This document shows, piece after piece, positions 56,535-64,000 of a stretch of 64,000 nucleotides of DNA. The stretch is from Pseudomonas sp. LS44 (lineage in GTDB: Bacteria; Pseudomonadota; Gammaproteobacteria; Pseudomonadales; Pseudomonadaceae): the NCBI RefSeq assembly GCF_024730785.1, contig NZ_CP102830.1:1426001-1490000 (forward strand). Reading direction: 5' to 3'. Made by a program: the position numbers and the translations under genes. The notes below the pieces were generated by a model. It saw only the letters and a program-made list of their open reading frames with translations. It searched no databases and was not told the DNA's origin. How positions within the stretch are numbered: the first letter of the stretch is position 1; every line of letters begins with the position of its first letter.

Positions 56535-57542
56535 ATGTCCAAGTCCTTCGATATAGCCGTGATCGGCGCCACCGGGAGCATTGGCGAAACACTCGTCGAG
56601 TTGCTCGAAGAGCGCAGTTTCCCCGTTGGCACGCTTCACCTGTTGGCCAGTAGCGAATCGGCCGGTCAATCTTTGCCGTTTCGCGGTAAGAACGTGCGCG
56701 TCCGAACGGTCGAAGATTTCGACTTTGCCCAGGTACAGCTGGTGTTTTTCGCCGCAACCGAAGCGGTGACTCTTGCTCATGCGTCACGTGCTCATGCGGC
56801 GGGTTGCTCGATTATCGATCTGAGCAACGGCTTGCCGTCCCAAGTTCCGCAAGTGGTGCCGGAAGCCAACGGTGAGTTATTGGATACGCTGCAATCACCG
56901 TTTCTGATTGCCAGTCCAAGCGCTTCAGTTGCTGTGTTGGCGACTGTTCTGGCGCCGCTGCGGGCGGTATTGAAACTGCAACGCGTGAATGTCACCGCCT
57001 GCCTGGCAGTCTCTAGTCTAGGGCGAGAAGGGGTGACCGAGCTGGCCCGGCAGACCACCGAGTTACTAAACATGCGTCCGCTGGAGCCGCGCTATTTCGA
57101 TCGGCAGATTGCCTTCAATCTTCTTGCGCAAGTTGGTTCGATAGATGAGGGCGGTTACACAGCTCTGGAAAAACGGCTATCCGCAGAACTAAAACAAGTA
57201 ATGGCGTTGCCTCTGCTCAAGGTAGCCGCAACTTGTGTGCAGGCGCCGGTGTTTTTTGGCGATAGCTTGAGTGTGTCCCTTCAATGCGCCGAGGTTGTTG
57301 ATGTGGCCGCGGTCATTGCAGTCTTGGAAGCGGCGCCAGGCATCGAGCTGATAGGCGGTAATGACTATCCGACCGCTGTAGGGGATGCGGTCGGGCAGGA
57401 TGCGGTATATGTTGGCCGGGTCCGTGCAGGCTTGGATGATGCCACCGAGCTCAATTTGTGGATTGCGTCTGATAATGTGCGCAAAGGCTCCGCATTGAAC
57501 GCTGCACAATTGGGCGAATTATTGATAAAACACTATCTGTAA
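56535..57542 (+). CDS. Aspartate-semialdehyde dehydrogenase-like protein (Usg type)
   Basis: This 335-residue paralogue of Asd has the N-terminal VIGATGSIGETLVELL Rossmann motif and the dimerisation domain (VTACLAVSSLGREGVTELARQT). Where active Asd has the catalytic cysteine, this protein reads IASPSASVAVLAT, with no cysteine, so it is unlikely to be an active dehydrogenase. Such Usg-like genes sit between asd or truA and fimV in many gamma-proteobacteria; their role is not established. It precedes fimV by about 150 bases. Confidence 0.88.
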   Translation: MSKSFDIAVIGATGSIGETLVELLEERSFPVGTLHLLASSESAGQSLPFRGKNVRVRTVEDFDFAQVQLVFFAATEAVTLAHASRAHAAGCSIIDLSNGLPSQVPQVVPEANGELLDTLQSPFLIASPSASVAVLATVLAPLRAVLKLQRVNVTACLAVSSLGREGVTELARQTTELLNMRPLEPRYFDRQIAFNLLAQVGSIDEGGYTALEKRLSAELKQVMALPLLKVAATCVQAPVFFGDSLSVSLQCAEVVDVAAVIAVLEAAPGIELIGGNDYPTAVGDAVGQDAVYVGRVRAGLDDATELNLWIASDNVRKGSALNAAQLGELLIKHYL

Positions 57543-57693
57543 AAGATACTTACCGAGAAATTGAAGAAATATTCTAGCTTGGCAATACTGGCCAGGCGGA
57601 TTGCTGGTGGGGAGCCGCCTCAGGGCGGAAGCAGGCAGCAAACAAGACCATCTCGCCTCGCGAGAAAAAAAAGATAAAACAAGGGAAAACGCT

Positions 57694-60474
57694 ATGGTTC
57701 GGGTACGCAAACTAGTACTGGCAATCGCGGCTGCTTCGGCGCTGACCTCAGGTACGGCGCATGCATTGGGTCTTGGAGAGGTGACGCTCAAGTCTGCTCT
57801 GAATCAACCCTTGGTGGCTGAGATCGATCTGCTTGAGGTGCGTGACCTGGCCTCAAACGAAGTAATCCCCGTACTGGCCTCTCCCGAAGAGTTCACCAAG
57901 GCGGGCGTGGATCGCCAGTACTTCCTCACTGATCTGAAATTTACCCCGGTCCTAAAGCCAAACGGAAAAAGCGTCATTCGCGTGACGTCGAGCAAGCCGG
58001 TTCGCGAACCGTATTTGAACTTCCTGGTTCAGGTGATGTGGCCGAACGGTCGCTTGCTGCGCGAGTACACACTCCTGCTCGATCCGCCGCTCTACTCGCC
58101 GCAAACGGCAATTGCGGCAGCTCCGCAATTGCCAGTAGCTGCGCCGGTGCCGCGTCCGTCGGTTGCGCCAACCCCTGCGCCGCGTCCAGTGACTAGTGCC
58201 CCAGTGGTTCGCCAGTCGACATCAGCCGTCATGCCGACAAGCGCTGCCAAGCTAGACGGCGATCAATACAAAACTACCTCTAGCGATACCCTGTGGGACA
58301 TTGCTGAGCGTTCAAGAGCATCTGGTTCTGTGCATCAGGCCATGCTCGCCATTCAGGATCTCAACCCAGACGCTTTCATCGGCGGCAACATAAACCGGTT
58401 GAGGAACGGCCAGGTCTTACGCCTGCCTGACGATCAGCAGATCAAGAGTCGTTCGCAAAGTGAAGCTATCGCACAAGTAGCGGCGCAAAACACTGCCTGG
58501 CGAGAAGGGCGTAGCGTGGTAAGCGCTGGCGCTCGCCAATTGGATGCCACCAAGCGCACCCAAGCAGGTGCCGCTCCTGCGAAGACCGATGCTAAAGACA
58601 GCTTGAAGTTGGTTTCCGGCGATGCCAAGACTGCCGCGAACGATAAGGGTGCAGGCGGAGACAGCAAAGCACTGAACGATAAGCTGGCCGTAACTAAGGA
58701 AAGTCTTGATTCGACACGTCGTGAGAACGATGAGTTGAAGGGTCGCATGACTGATCTGCAAAGCCAGCTGGATAAGCTGCAGCGACTAATCCAGTTGAAA
58801 GACGACCAAATGGCCAAACTGCAGGCGGATCTGGTTGCCAAGGGCGCTACTGCCAAGGATGCAGCGGCTCCAGCAGTTGTTGCCGCTCCGAATACTGCGG
58901 CTGTTCCGGCGCCCAATCCGGCAGATACTGCGCCGCCAGTACCAGCCGCAGACACTACTGTGCCGGATTACAACTACAGTGACGACTCCGCTAAATCTCA
59001 AGCTGCTGCGCCTGATATGGTCCAGCCAGAGCTGGCGCCAGTAACCCCAGCTGCCGAGGCGCCCATTCAACCAGCTGCTCCGGTTGTCAGCGAAGCTCCG
59101 GCTGAGCAATCCGCTGAGCAGCCGCAAGCGCCAGGCTTCATCGACAATCTTCTGTTGAATCCGATGCTCCTCGGTGTGCTCGGAGGAACGGGGTTGTTGG
59201 CGTTGCTGGTTGGACTCATGGTCTTGTCACGCCGTAACGCCGTGAAGGAAAACGAGCTTCAGATGAGTCTGGCCGATACCGACAGATCCTTCGATGAAGA
59301 TCCGAATTTGTCCGGCACGGAATTCGAGGGGCTTGAATCGCTTGAGGCTGTCGACACCCCGTCCGAGCGCGTAACAGCACAGACCGGTGATGTACTCGGC
59401 GAAGCGGATATCTATATTGCTTATGGCCGCTTCAATCAGGCCGCAGAACTCCTTCAGAACGCCATTAATGATGAGCCGCAGCGCAGTGATTTGCGCTTGA
59501 AGTTGATGGAAGTTAACGCCGAGTTAGGCGATCGCGAAGGTTTTGCTCGTCAAGAGCAGGAGCTGCGCGAAATTGGTGGAGTGAATGCTGAGCTCAACCA
59601 GTTCAGAGCCAAGTATCCGGCCATGGCTGCTAGCGCTGCAGCGGGTGTGGCAAGTGCAGCGGGCGCCGTTGCGCTTTCCCATGATGAGGTGGATAGCTTT
59701 AGCCTTGACGAATTGAGCCTGGATGAAGAGCCGAGTGCTCCCGTGCAGGACAACGCCTTCGATTTGAGTCTGGATGATCTGGACGCGGAGTTGGATCGTG
59801 ATATCCAGAATGCCGCGACTGAAGATTCGTTGGGCGATTTCGATATTGACGAAGAGCTTAGTTTTTCTTCTGCGCCGGCCTCCGCGGATGCGTTGGAGTT
59901 CGATCTGAATCTGGAGGGTGAACCAGCCCCCTCAGTGGAAACGAGCGATGATTTTATCGATTTCAATCTGGATCTAGATGAGCAGTCCGGAAAGCCAGCA
60001 GCAGAGGAAGATTTCCTGCTGGGCCTAGAAGATGAGCTGCCTGCCGCTATGGTTCGCGACGATTTGTCAGACCTGAGCTTGGAGCTGCCGGCGGATGACT
60101 TCACATCTCTTGAGTTACCGGCGGATTTTGACCTGTCCATGGATGATGACATTCCTACGGCACCAGCTGGCGATAGCTTCGCTGCCCAATTGGAAGCTGT
60201 GAGTACGGACCTGGACCATTCGAGCCTAAAGGAAGAGAGTTCATCTGAAGAGTTCGCCGAACTGCAGACTTCCTCGTCTAGCGACCTAGGGAGCGATGAC
60301 GATTTTGACTTCCTTTCTGGTACGGATGAAACCGCGACCAAGTTGGATCTGGCGCGAGCCTATATCGACATGGGAGATACCGAAGGCGCTCGGGACATAC
60401 TCGATGAAGTGGTAAGCGAAGGTAATGGTGGTCAACAGCAGGAAGCGCGCGAGTTGATCGCACGTCTCGCTTAG
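57694..60474 (+). CDS. fimV: FimV/HubP-family polar peptidoglycan-binding protein
   Basis: This 926-residue inner-membrane protein localises to cell poles and supports type IV pili and twitching in P. aeruginosa. It has a signal peptide ending in GTAHA and an N-terminal FimV domain (LGLGEVTLKSALNQPLVAEI). A LysM motif lies near residues 190-250 (TSSDTLWDIAERS ... NINRLRNGQVLRLP), then a coiled coil near 340-395. One membrane segment (LLGVLGGTGLLALLVGLMVL) is near 490-510. After it comes a very acidic cytoplasmic tail and a C-terminal TPR-like cap (LDLARAYIDMGDTEGARDIL). I chose start 57694; the frame back to 57601 lies ahead of the signal peptide. Confidence 0.94.
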   Translation: MVRVRKLVLAIAAASALTSGTAHALGLGEVTLKSALNQPLVAEIDLLEVRDLASNEVIPVLASPEEFTKAGVDRQYFLTDLKFTPVLKPNGKSVIRVTSSKPVREPYLNFLVQVMWPNGRLLREYTLLLDPPLYSPQTAIAAAPQLPVAAPVPRPSVAPTPAPRPVTSAPVVRQSTSAVMPTSAAKLDGDQYKTTSSDTLWDIAERSRASGSVHQAMLAIQDLNPDAFIGGNINRLRNGQVLRLPDDQQIKSRSQSEAIAQVAAQNTAWREGRSVVSAGARQLDATKRTQAGAAPAKTDAKDSLKLVSGDAKTAANDKGAGGDSKALNDKLAVTKESLDSTRRENDELKGRMTDLQSQLDKLQRLIQLKDDQMAKLQADLVAKGATAKDAAAPAVVAAPNTAAVPAPNPADTAPPVPAADTTVPDYNYSDDSAKSQAAAPDMVQPELAPVTPAAEAPIQPAAPVVSEAPAEQSAEQPQAPGFIDNLLLNPMLLGVLGGTGLLALLVGLMVLSRRNAVKENELQMSLADTDRSFDEDPNLSGTEFEGLESLEAVDTPSERVTAQTGDVLGEADIYIAYGRFNQAAELLQNAINDEPQRSDLRLKLMEVNAELGDREGFARQEQELREIGGVNAELNQFRAKYPAMAASAAAGVASAAGAVALSHDEVDSFSLDELSLDEEPSAPVQDNAFDLSLDDLDAELDRDIQNAATEDSLGDFDIDEELSFSSAPASADALEFDLNLEGEPAPSVETSDDFIDFNLDLDEQSGKPAAEEDFLLGLEDELPAAMVRDDLSDLSLELPADDFTSLELPADFDLSMDDDIPTAPAGDSFAAQLEAVSTDLDHSSLKEESSSEEFAELQTSSSSDLGSDDDFDFLSGTDETATKLDLARAYIDMGDTEGARDILDEVVSEGNGGQQQEARELIARLA

Positions 60475-60478
60475 CGCC

Positions 60479-61342
60479 ATGTCAGATGCAGTAATGAAAA
60501 CGGCAGCCGAATCGGCTGCCGTTGGCTTTTCCAGATTAGCTCTTGGCATCGAGTACAAAGGCTCTCGCTACCGAGGTTGGCAGCGCCAGGCGTCGAATGT
60601 GCGGTCCGTTCAGCAGACCCTCGAAGAGGCTCTTTCTGCCGTGGCGGCCGAACCTGTTGCAGTCACTTGCGCGGGGCGCACCGATGCGGGGGTGCATGCG
60701 AGTGGCCAAGTGGTGCATTTCGATACCAAGGTACAGCGACCACTGGAAGCTTGGGTAATGGGTGGTAATGCCAATTTGCCAAGGGATATCAGTGTTACTT
60801 GGGCCCAAGTGATGCCGGCCCATTTTCATGCTCGCTTCAAGGCCACCGCCCGTCGTTATCGGTACGTTATCTACAACGATCAGATTCGTCCGGCGCATCT
60901 TGGCGAAGAGGTGACCTGGAATCATCGGCCACTGGATGTGGAGCGAATGCGCGAAGCGAGCCGGTGGTTAGTGGGGACGCATGACTTCAGTGCGTTTCGA
61001 GCGACCCAATGCCAGGCCAAGTCGCCGATCAAACAAATCCACCATCTCCAGGTTATCCCGTACGGCAAGATGATCGTGCTGGATATTCGCGCGAACGCAT
61101 TTCTGCATCACATGGTGCGCAATATTGCCGGCGTGCTGATGGCTGTGGGCGCCGGCGAGCAGTCTCCTGCATGGGTTAAAACCGTTCTGGAGGGGCGCAA
61201 CCGTCGCGAGGGGGGCGTCACCGCTCATCCCTATGGTTTGTACTTAGTGCAGGTTGAATATCCGGACGAGTTCATTCTGCCGCAGCGGTATATCGGTCCG
61301 CATTTCCTTTCCGCCCTGGATGAGAGCGTGGCTGACGGGTAA
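60479..61342 (+). CDS. truA: tRNA pseudouridine(38-40) synthase
   Basis: This 287-residue pseudouridine synthase acts on the tRNA anticodon arm. The catalytic aspartate is in CAGRTDAGVHASGQVVHF. Other family marks are RYVIYND, FLHHMVRNIAGVLM and APPxGLYL-like AHPYGLYLVQVEYP. It begins four bases after the fimV stop. The first ~15 residues before FSRLALGIEYKGSRYRGWQ are variable, so a later start cannot be excluded. Confidence 0.95.
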   Translation: MSDAVMKTAAESAAVGFSRLALGIEYKGSRYRGWQRQASNVRSVQQTLEEALSAVAAEPVAVTCAGRTDAGVHASGQVVHFDTKVQRPLEAWVMGGNANLPRDISVTWAQVMPAHFHARFKATARRYRYVIYNDQIRPAHLGEEVTWNHRPLDVERMREASRWLVGTHDFSAFRATQCQAKSPIKQIHHLQVIPYGKMIVLDIRANAFLHHMVRNIAGVLMAVGAGEQSPAWVKTVLEGRNRREGGVTAHPYGLYLVQVEYPDEFILPQRYIGPHFLSALDESVADG

Positions 61343-61391
61343 CGGGCCATTTGCTAACATTCCCAGCCTAGTTCGCTAAAGGTGCCGCAAC

Positions 61392-62012
61392 TTGTCCGTC
61401 GTTCGCTGCAAAATCTGTGGAATTACCCGCCTAGAAGACGCGCTGGCGGCCGTCGATGCGGGTGCCGATGCGATTGGCTTGGTGTTTTATGATAAAAGCC
61501 CGCGAGCCGTAAGCGTGCAGCAAGCGCGGCTAATCATCTCTGCTTTACCACCTTTCGTTTCAACCGTCGGTTTGTTCGTCAATGCTGATCGTGATGAATT
61601 GAACGCTCTGCTCGATGCACTGCCGCTCGATCTGTTGCAATTTCATGGCGATGAAACTGCATCAGATTGCGCCGGCTATCGTCGTCCCTATATCAAGGCG
61701 TTGCGTGTCAAGTCTGGTGATGATATCGCCGCTCAGGTGAATCAATTCTCTGGTGCTTCTGGCATCTTGCTTGATACCTATGTCGAAGGGGTGCCCGGTG
61801 GAACGGGTAAGGCTTTTGATTGGTCATTGGTACCCCGCGAGCTAGCGCTGCCGATCATTCTTGCTGGTGGTCTTACGCCTGGGAATGTGCGTGCCGCTAT
61901 CGAGCAGGTCCGTCCTTATGCCGTAGATGTCAGTGGCGGGGTCGAGGCGAGCAAGGGCATCAAAGACGTGGAAAAAATTCGAGCTTTTATTCGTGAGGTT
62001 GGGCGTGGTTGA
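61392..62012 (+). CDS. trpF: Phosphoribosylanthranilate isomerase
   Basis: This 206-residue (beta/alpha)8 enzyme of tryptophan synthesis starts with TTG and reads [18 protein letters not shown] with the catalytic cysteine. It continues with [44 protein letters not shown] and the phosphate-binding [10 protein letters not shown] ... [14 protein letters not shown]. All motifs are intact. A 269-base gap with no gene follows before accD. Confidence 0.96.
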   Translation: MSVVRCKICGITRLEDALAAVDAGADAIGLVFYDKSPRAVSVQQARLIISALPPFVSTVGLFVNADRDELNALLDALPLDLLQFHGDETASDCAGYRRPYIKALRVKSGDDIAAQVNQFSGASGILLDTYVEGVPGGTGKAFDWSLVPRELALPIILAGGLTPGNVRAAIEQVRPYAVDVSGGVEASKGIKDVEKIRAFIREVGRG

Positions 62013-62281
62013 AGTTTGCACTTCGACTTTGTGACGGCTGCCAGGCCTTGGCCGTCCATTAGCCTGCAATGACCAAGAGTGGCGCGCACCATGGGGTGCT
62101 GTGAACTTGGCAAGAATGATGCGGGATCGCGCAGATTATTTGACAGTGACCAGTGCGCTGTTAAGACCTCGTCGGTCTGCGGCAAATAGTCATCGTTCCC
62201 TGCAGAATCATGATTCGCTCGAGAATGTCTGCGGCAATACCGTAAGCGCATCCGGGTCAACAGCTTTGGAGAACTAAGAGC
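62013..62281 (+). promoter_or_regulatory. Leader and probable promoter region of accD-folC
   Basis: No gene is seen. TTGACA at 62140-62145 followed after 16 bases by TAAGAC gives a possible but weak sigma-70 promoter. A ribosome-binding sequence GGAG lies before accD ATG 62282. Confidence 0.35.
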
Positions 62282-63169
62282 ATGAGCAACTGGTTGGTAG
62301 ACAAGCTGATCCCCTCGATCATGCGTTCCGAGGTAAAGAAAAGCTCGGTGCCCGAAGGGCTTTGGCGTAAATGTCCCTCCTGCGATGCGGTGCTGTATAA
62401 GCCTGAGCTCGAGAAGACGCTGGATGTCTGCCCGAAGTGCAATTACCACATGCGCATAGGCGCTCGGATGCGTCTTAATCTGTTTCTGGACGTCGAAGGG
62501 CGTGAAGAGCTCGGTGCGGACCTCGAGCCGGTAGATCGCTTAAAGTTTCGCGACAGTAAAAAATACAAGGATCGACTGTCTGCTGCCCAGAAGCAGACTG
62601 GCGAGAAAGATGCCTTGGTAGCCATGCGCGGGGCCCTGGAAGGCATGCCGATAGTGGCCTGTGCCTTCGAGTTTGAATTCATGGGCGGGTCGATGGGGGC
62701 CATTGTTGGTGAGCGTTTTGTCCGTGCGGCAAATGTCGCATTGGAGCGTAAATGTCCCCTCGTATGTTTCTCCGCTTCCGGTGGTGCGCGGATGCAAGAG
62801 GCACTGATTTCCTTGATGCAAATGGCCAAAACCTCGGCCGTGCTGGCGCTCCTGCGTGAGAAGGGAATTCCTTTCGTATCCGTATTGACGGATCCGGTAT
62901 ATGGCGGGGTTTCCGCGAGTTTGGCGATGCTTGGCGATGTCATCGTGGCGGAACCCAAGGCTTTGATCGGTTTCGCCGGTCCGCGAGTGATTGAGCAAAC
63001 GGTCCGCGAGAAGCTCCCGGAAGGTTTTCAGCGCAGCGAATTCTTGCTCGAGCATGGCGCCATCGATTTGATCGTCCATCGCAACGAGTTGCGTCCGCGT
63101 CTGGCTAAATTGCTTGCGCAGCTGACCGGCCTGCCAACTCCGTCCGAACGTACGCCTGCGGTAGCATGA
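62282..63169 (+). CDS. accD: Acetyl-CoA carboxylase carboxyltransferase beta subunit
   Basis: This 295-residue subunit works with AccA to carboxylate acetyl-CoA, the first step of fatty acid synthesis. The zinc ribbon uses Cys31, Cys34, Cys50 and Cys53. The carboxyltransferase core has [21 protein letters not shown] and [14 protein letters not shown]. The stop overlaps folC by four bases (ATGA). Confidence 0.97.
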   Translation: MSNWLVDKLIPSIMRSEVKKSSVPEGLWRKCPSCDAVLYKPELEKTLDVCPKCNYHMRIGARMRLNLFLDVEGREELGADLEPVDRLKFRDSKKYKDRLSAAQKQTGEKDALVAMRGALEGMPIVACAFEFEFMGGSMGAIVGERFVRAANVALERKCPLVCFSASGGARMQEALISLMQMAKTSAVLALLREKGIPFVSVLTDPVYGGVSASLAMLGDVIVAEPKALIGFAGPRVIEQTVREKLPEGFQRSEFLLEHGAIDLIVHRNELRPRLAKLLAQLTGLPTPSERTPAVA

Positions 63170-64000
63170 TTCACACCACGCTGGCCGACTGGCTTACCTA
63201 TCTTGAGCAGCTCCATCCATCGGCTATCGATATGGGGCTTGAGCGCTCGCGCGAAGTCGCGAGCCGCCTCGCCTTGGGCAGGCCTGCTAAGCGTGTAGTG
63301 ACTGTTACCGGTACCAATGGCAAGGGATCAACCTGTGCATTTTTGGCCAGCTTCGTGCGCAGCCAGGGGCTCAAGGTCGGTGTCTACAGCTCGCCCCATT
63401 TGCATCGGTACAACGAGCGGGTGGTAATCAATGGCATAGAAGCCAGCGATGCCGAGCTTTGTGAGGCGTTCGCTGCGGTTGAGGCGGTGCGCGACGACAT
63501 TTCGCTGACCTACTTCGAGATGGGCACATTGGCGGCGTTCTGGTTGTTCGAGCGCGCTGATCTGGATGTCGTGGTGCTGGAAGTTGGCCTCGGTGGGCGG
63601 TTGGATGCAGTCAATCTAATCGATGCGGATATGGCAGTGATTACCAGTATTGGCGTGGATCATGCCGAATGGCTGGGCGATACGCGTGAGTCGGTAGCTA
63701 CCGAGAAGGCCGGGATTTTGCGGCCAGGATGCCCGGCGCTGTGCGGGGATCTTGATCCGCCGCAGCCGTTGCTGGATCGAGTCGAACAGTTGCCGGCGCC
63801 TTTTTATCTGCGTGGGCGCGACTACGATTTGGCGTTAGCCGAGCAGGTCTGGCATTGGTACGGACATTCCCGGGCCGGTGAACTGCTCGAACTACACGCA
63901 CTGCCTTTGCTGGACCTGCCCATGGAAAATGCTGCATTGGCATTGCAGGCCTACGCTTTGCTGGACTTGCCTTGGCAGCGTGATCAGCTAGCGCTGGCGT
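63166..64000 (+). CDS. folC: Folylpolyglutamate / dihydrofolate synthase (3' truncated by window)
   Basis: ATG 63166, inside the accD stop, opens a frame that stays open to the end of the window (278 codons). It reads [18 protein letters not shown], the ATP-binding TGTNGKGST at about residues 48-56, [42 protein letters not shown] and EKAGILRPG. These are the Mur-ligase-type motifs of FolC, which joins dihydropteroate to glutamate and adds further glutamates. About one third of the protein lies beyond the window. Confidence 0.95.
   Translation, partial: MIHTTLADWLTYLEQLHPSAIDMGLERSREVASRLALGRPAKRVVTVTGTNGKGSTCAFLASFVRSQGLKVGVYSSPHLHRYNERVVINGIEASDAELCEAFAAVEAVRDDISLTYFEMGTLAAFWLFERADLDVVVLEVGLGGRLDAVNLIDADMAVITSIGVDHAEWLGDTRESVATEKAGILRPGCPALCGDLDPPQPLLDRVEQLPAPFYLRGRDYDLALAEQVWHWYGHSRAGELLELHALPLLDLPMENAALALQAYALLDLPWQRDQLALA

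Overview
The window is a chromosomal segment of a gamma-proteobacterium, almost certainly a Pseudomonas in the broad sense. Three things point there: the fused tyrA-aroA gene of 746 codons, the FimV homologue, and gene order. From memory, hisC / tyrA-aroA / cmk / rpsA / ihfB / [O-antigen locus] / wbpM / comEA-like / tRNA-Asn / aminotransferase / uvrB / ... / gltX / ... / leuCDB / asd / fimV / truA / trpF / accD / folC matches the P. aeruginosa PA3165-PA3111 neighbourhood. Coding density is high and most genes are moderately GC-rich. I cannot name the species.

Layout. (1) 1-5.5 kb is the aromatic amino acid, CMP kinase, ribosomal protein S1 and IHF-beta block. (2) 5.5-10.2 kb is a mobile-element island between ihfB and the O-antigen genes. 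It holds a complete IS5-family element with CTAA target duplications, an AT-rich stretch, a decayed 5' fragment of a wzz gene, an IS30-family element with GAG target duplications and a frameshifted transposase, and eroded pieces of IS4-, IS630-, IS66- and IS3-type transposases. (3) 10.2-34.4 kb is a Wzx/Wzy-dependent O-antigen cluster. It contains wzz; a TviB/WbpO-type UDP-sugar dehydrogenase; wbpB, D, E and I for UDP-ManNAc3NAcA; flippase, polymerase and three glycosyltransferases; a wbpG-hisH2-hisF2 amidination module; wbjB, C and D for UDP-L-FucNAc; a WbjE-like transferase; a WbpV/WbjF-like reductase; wbpL; and wbpM. The gene set combines pieces that in P. aeruginosa belong to the O5 type (wbpBDEI, wbpG-hisHF) and the O11 type (wbjBCDEF-wbpL-wbpM). 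(4) 34.4-44.6 kb holds a ComEA-like DNA-binding protein, tRNA-Asn, an aromatic/aspartate aminotransferase, uvrB, a DMT transporter, an EmrAB-type efflux system with a divergent LysR regulator, and gltX. (5) 44.6-45.2 kb is a tRNA operon of Ala(GGC)-Glu(TTC) repeated twice, with a consensus-like promoter and a terminator. (6) 45.3-50.1 kb holds pgl, edd and eda (Entner-Doudoroff), a thioesterase and dusC. (7) 50.2-64 kb holds a LysR regulator divergent from leuC-leuD, a methyltransferase, leuB, asd, an asd-like paralogue, fimV, truA, trpF, accD and the start of folC.

How the parts work together. The O-antigen genes should make a repeat unit that starts with a WbpM-derived N-acetylated deoxyhexosamine placed by WbpL. 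L-FucNAc and di-N-acetylated (possibly acetamidino-substituted) mannuronic acid residues would then be added. The unit is flipped by Wzx, polymerised by Wzy and length-controlled by Wzz. The relic wzz beside ihfB, where P. aeruginosa keeps its working wzz, together with the IS island, suggests that the original O-antigen locus was replaced or rearranged. I found no CRISPR array, rRNA operon or prophage, and no clear new defence system. The most unusual content is the composite O-antigen cluster and its degraded left boundary.
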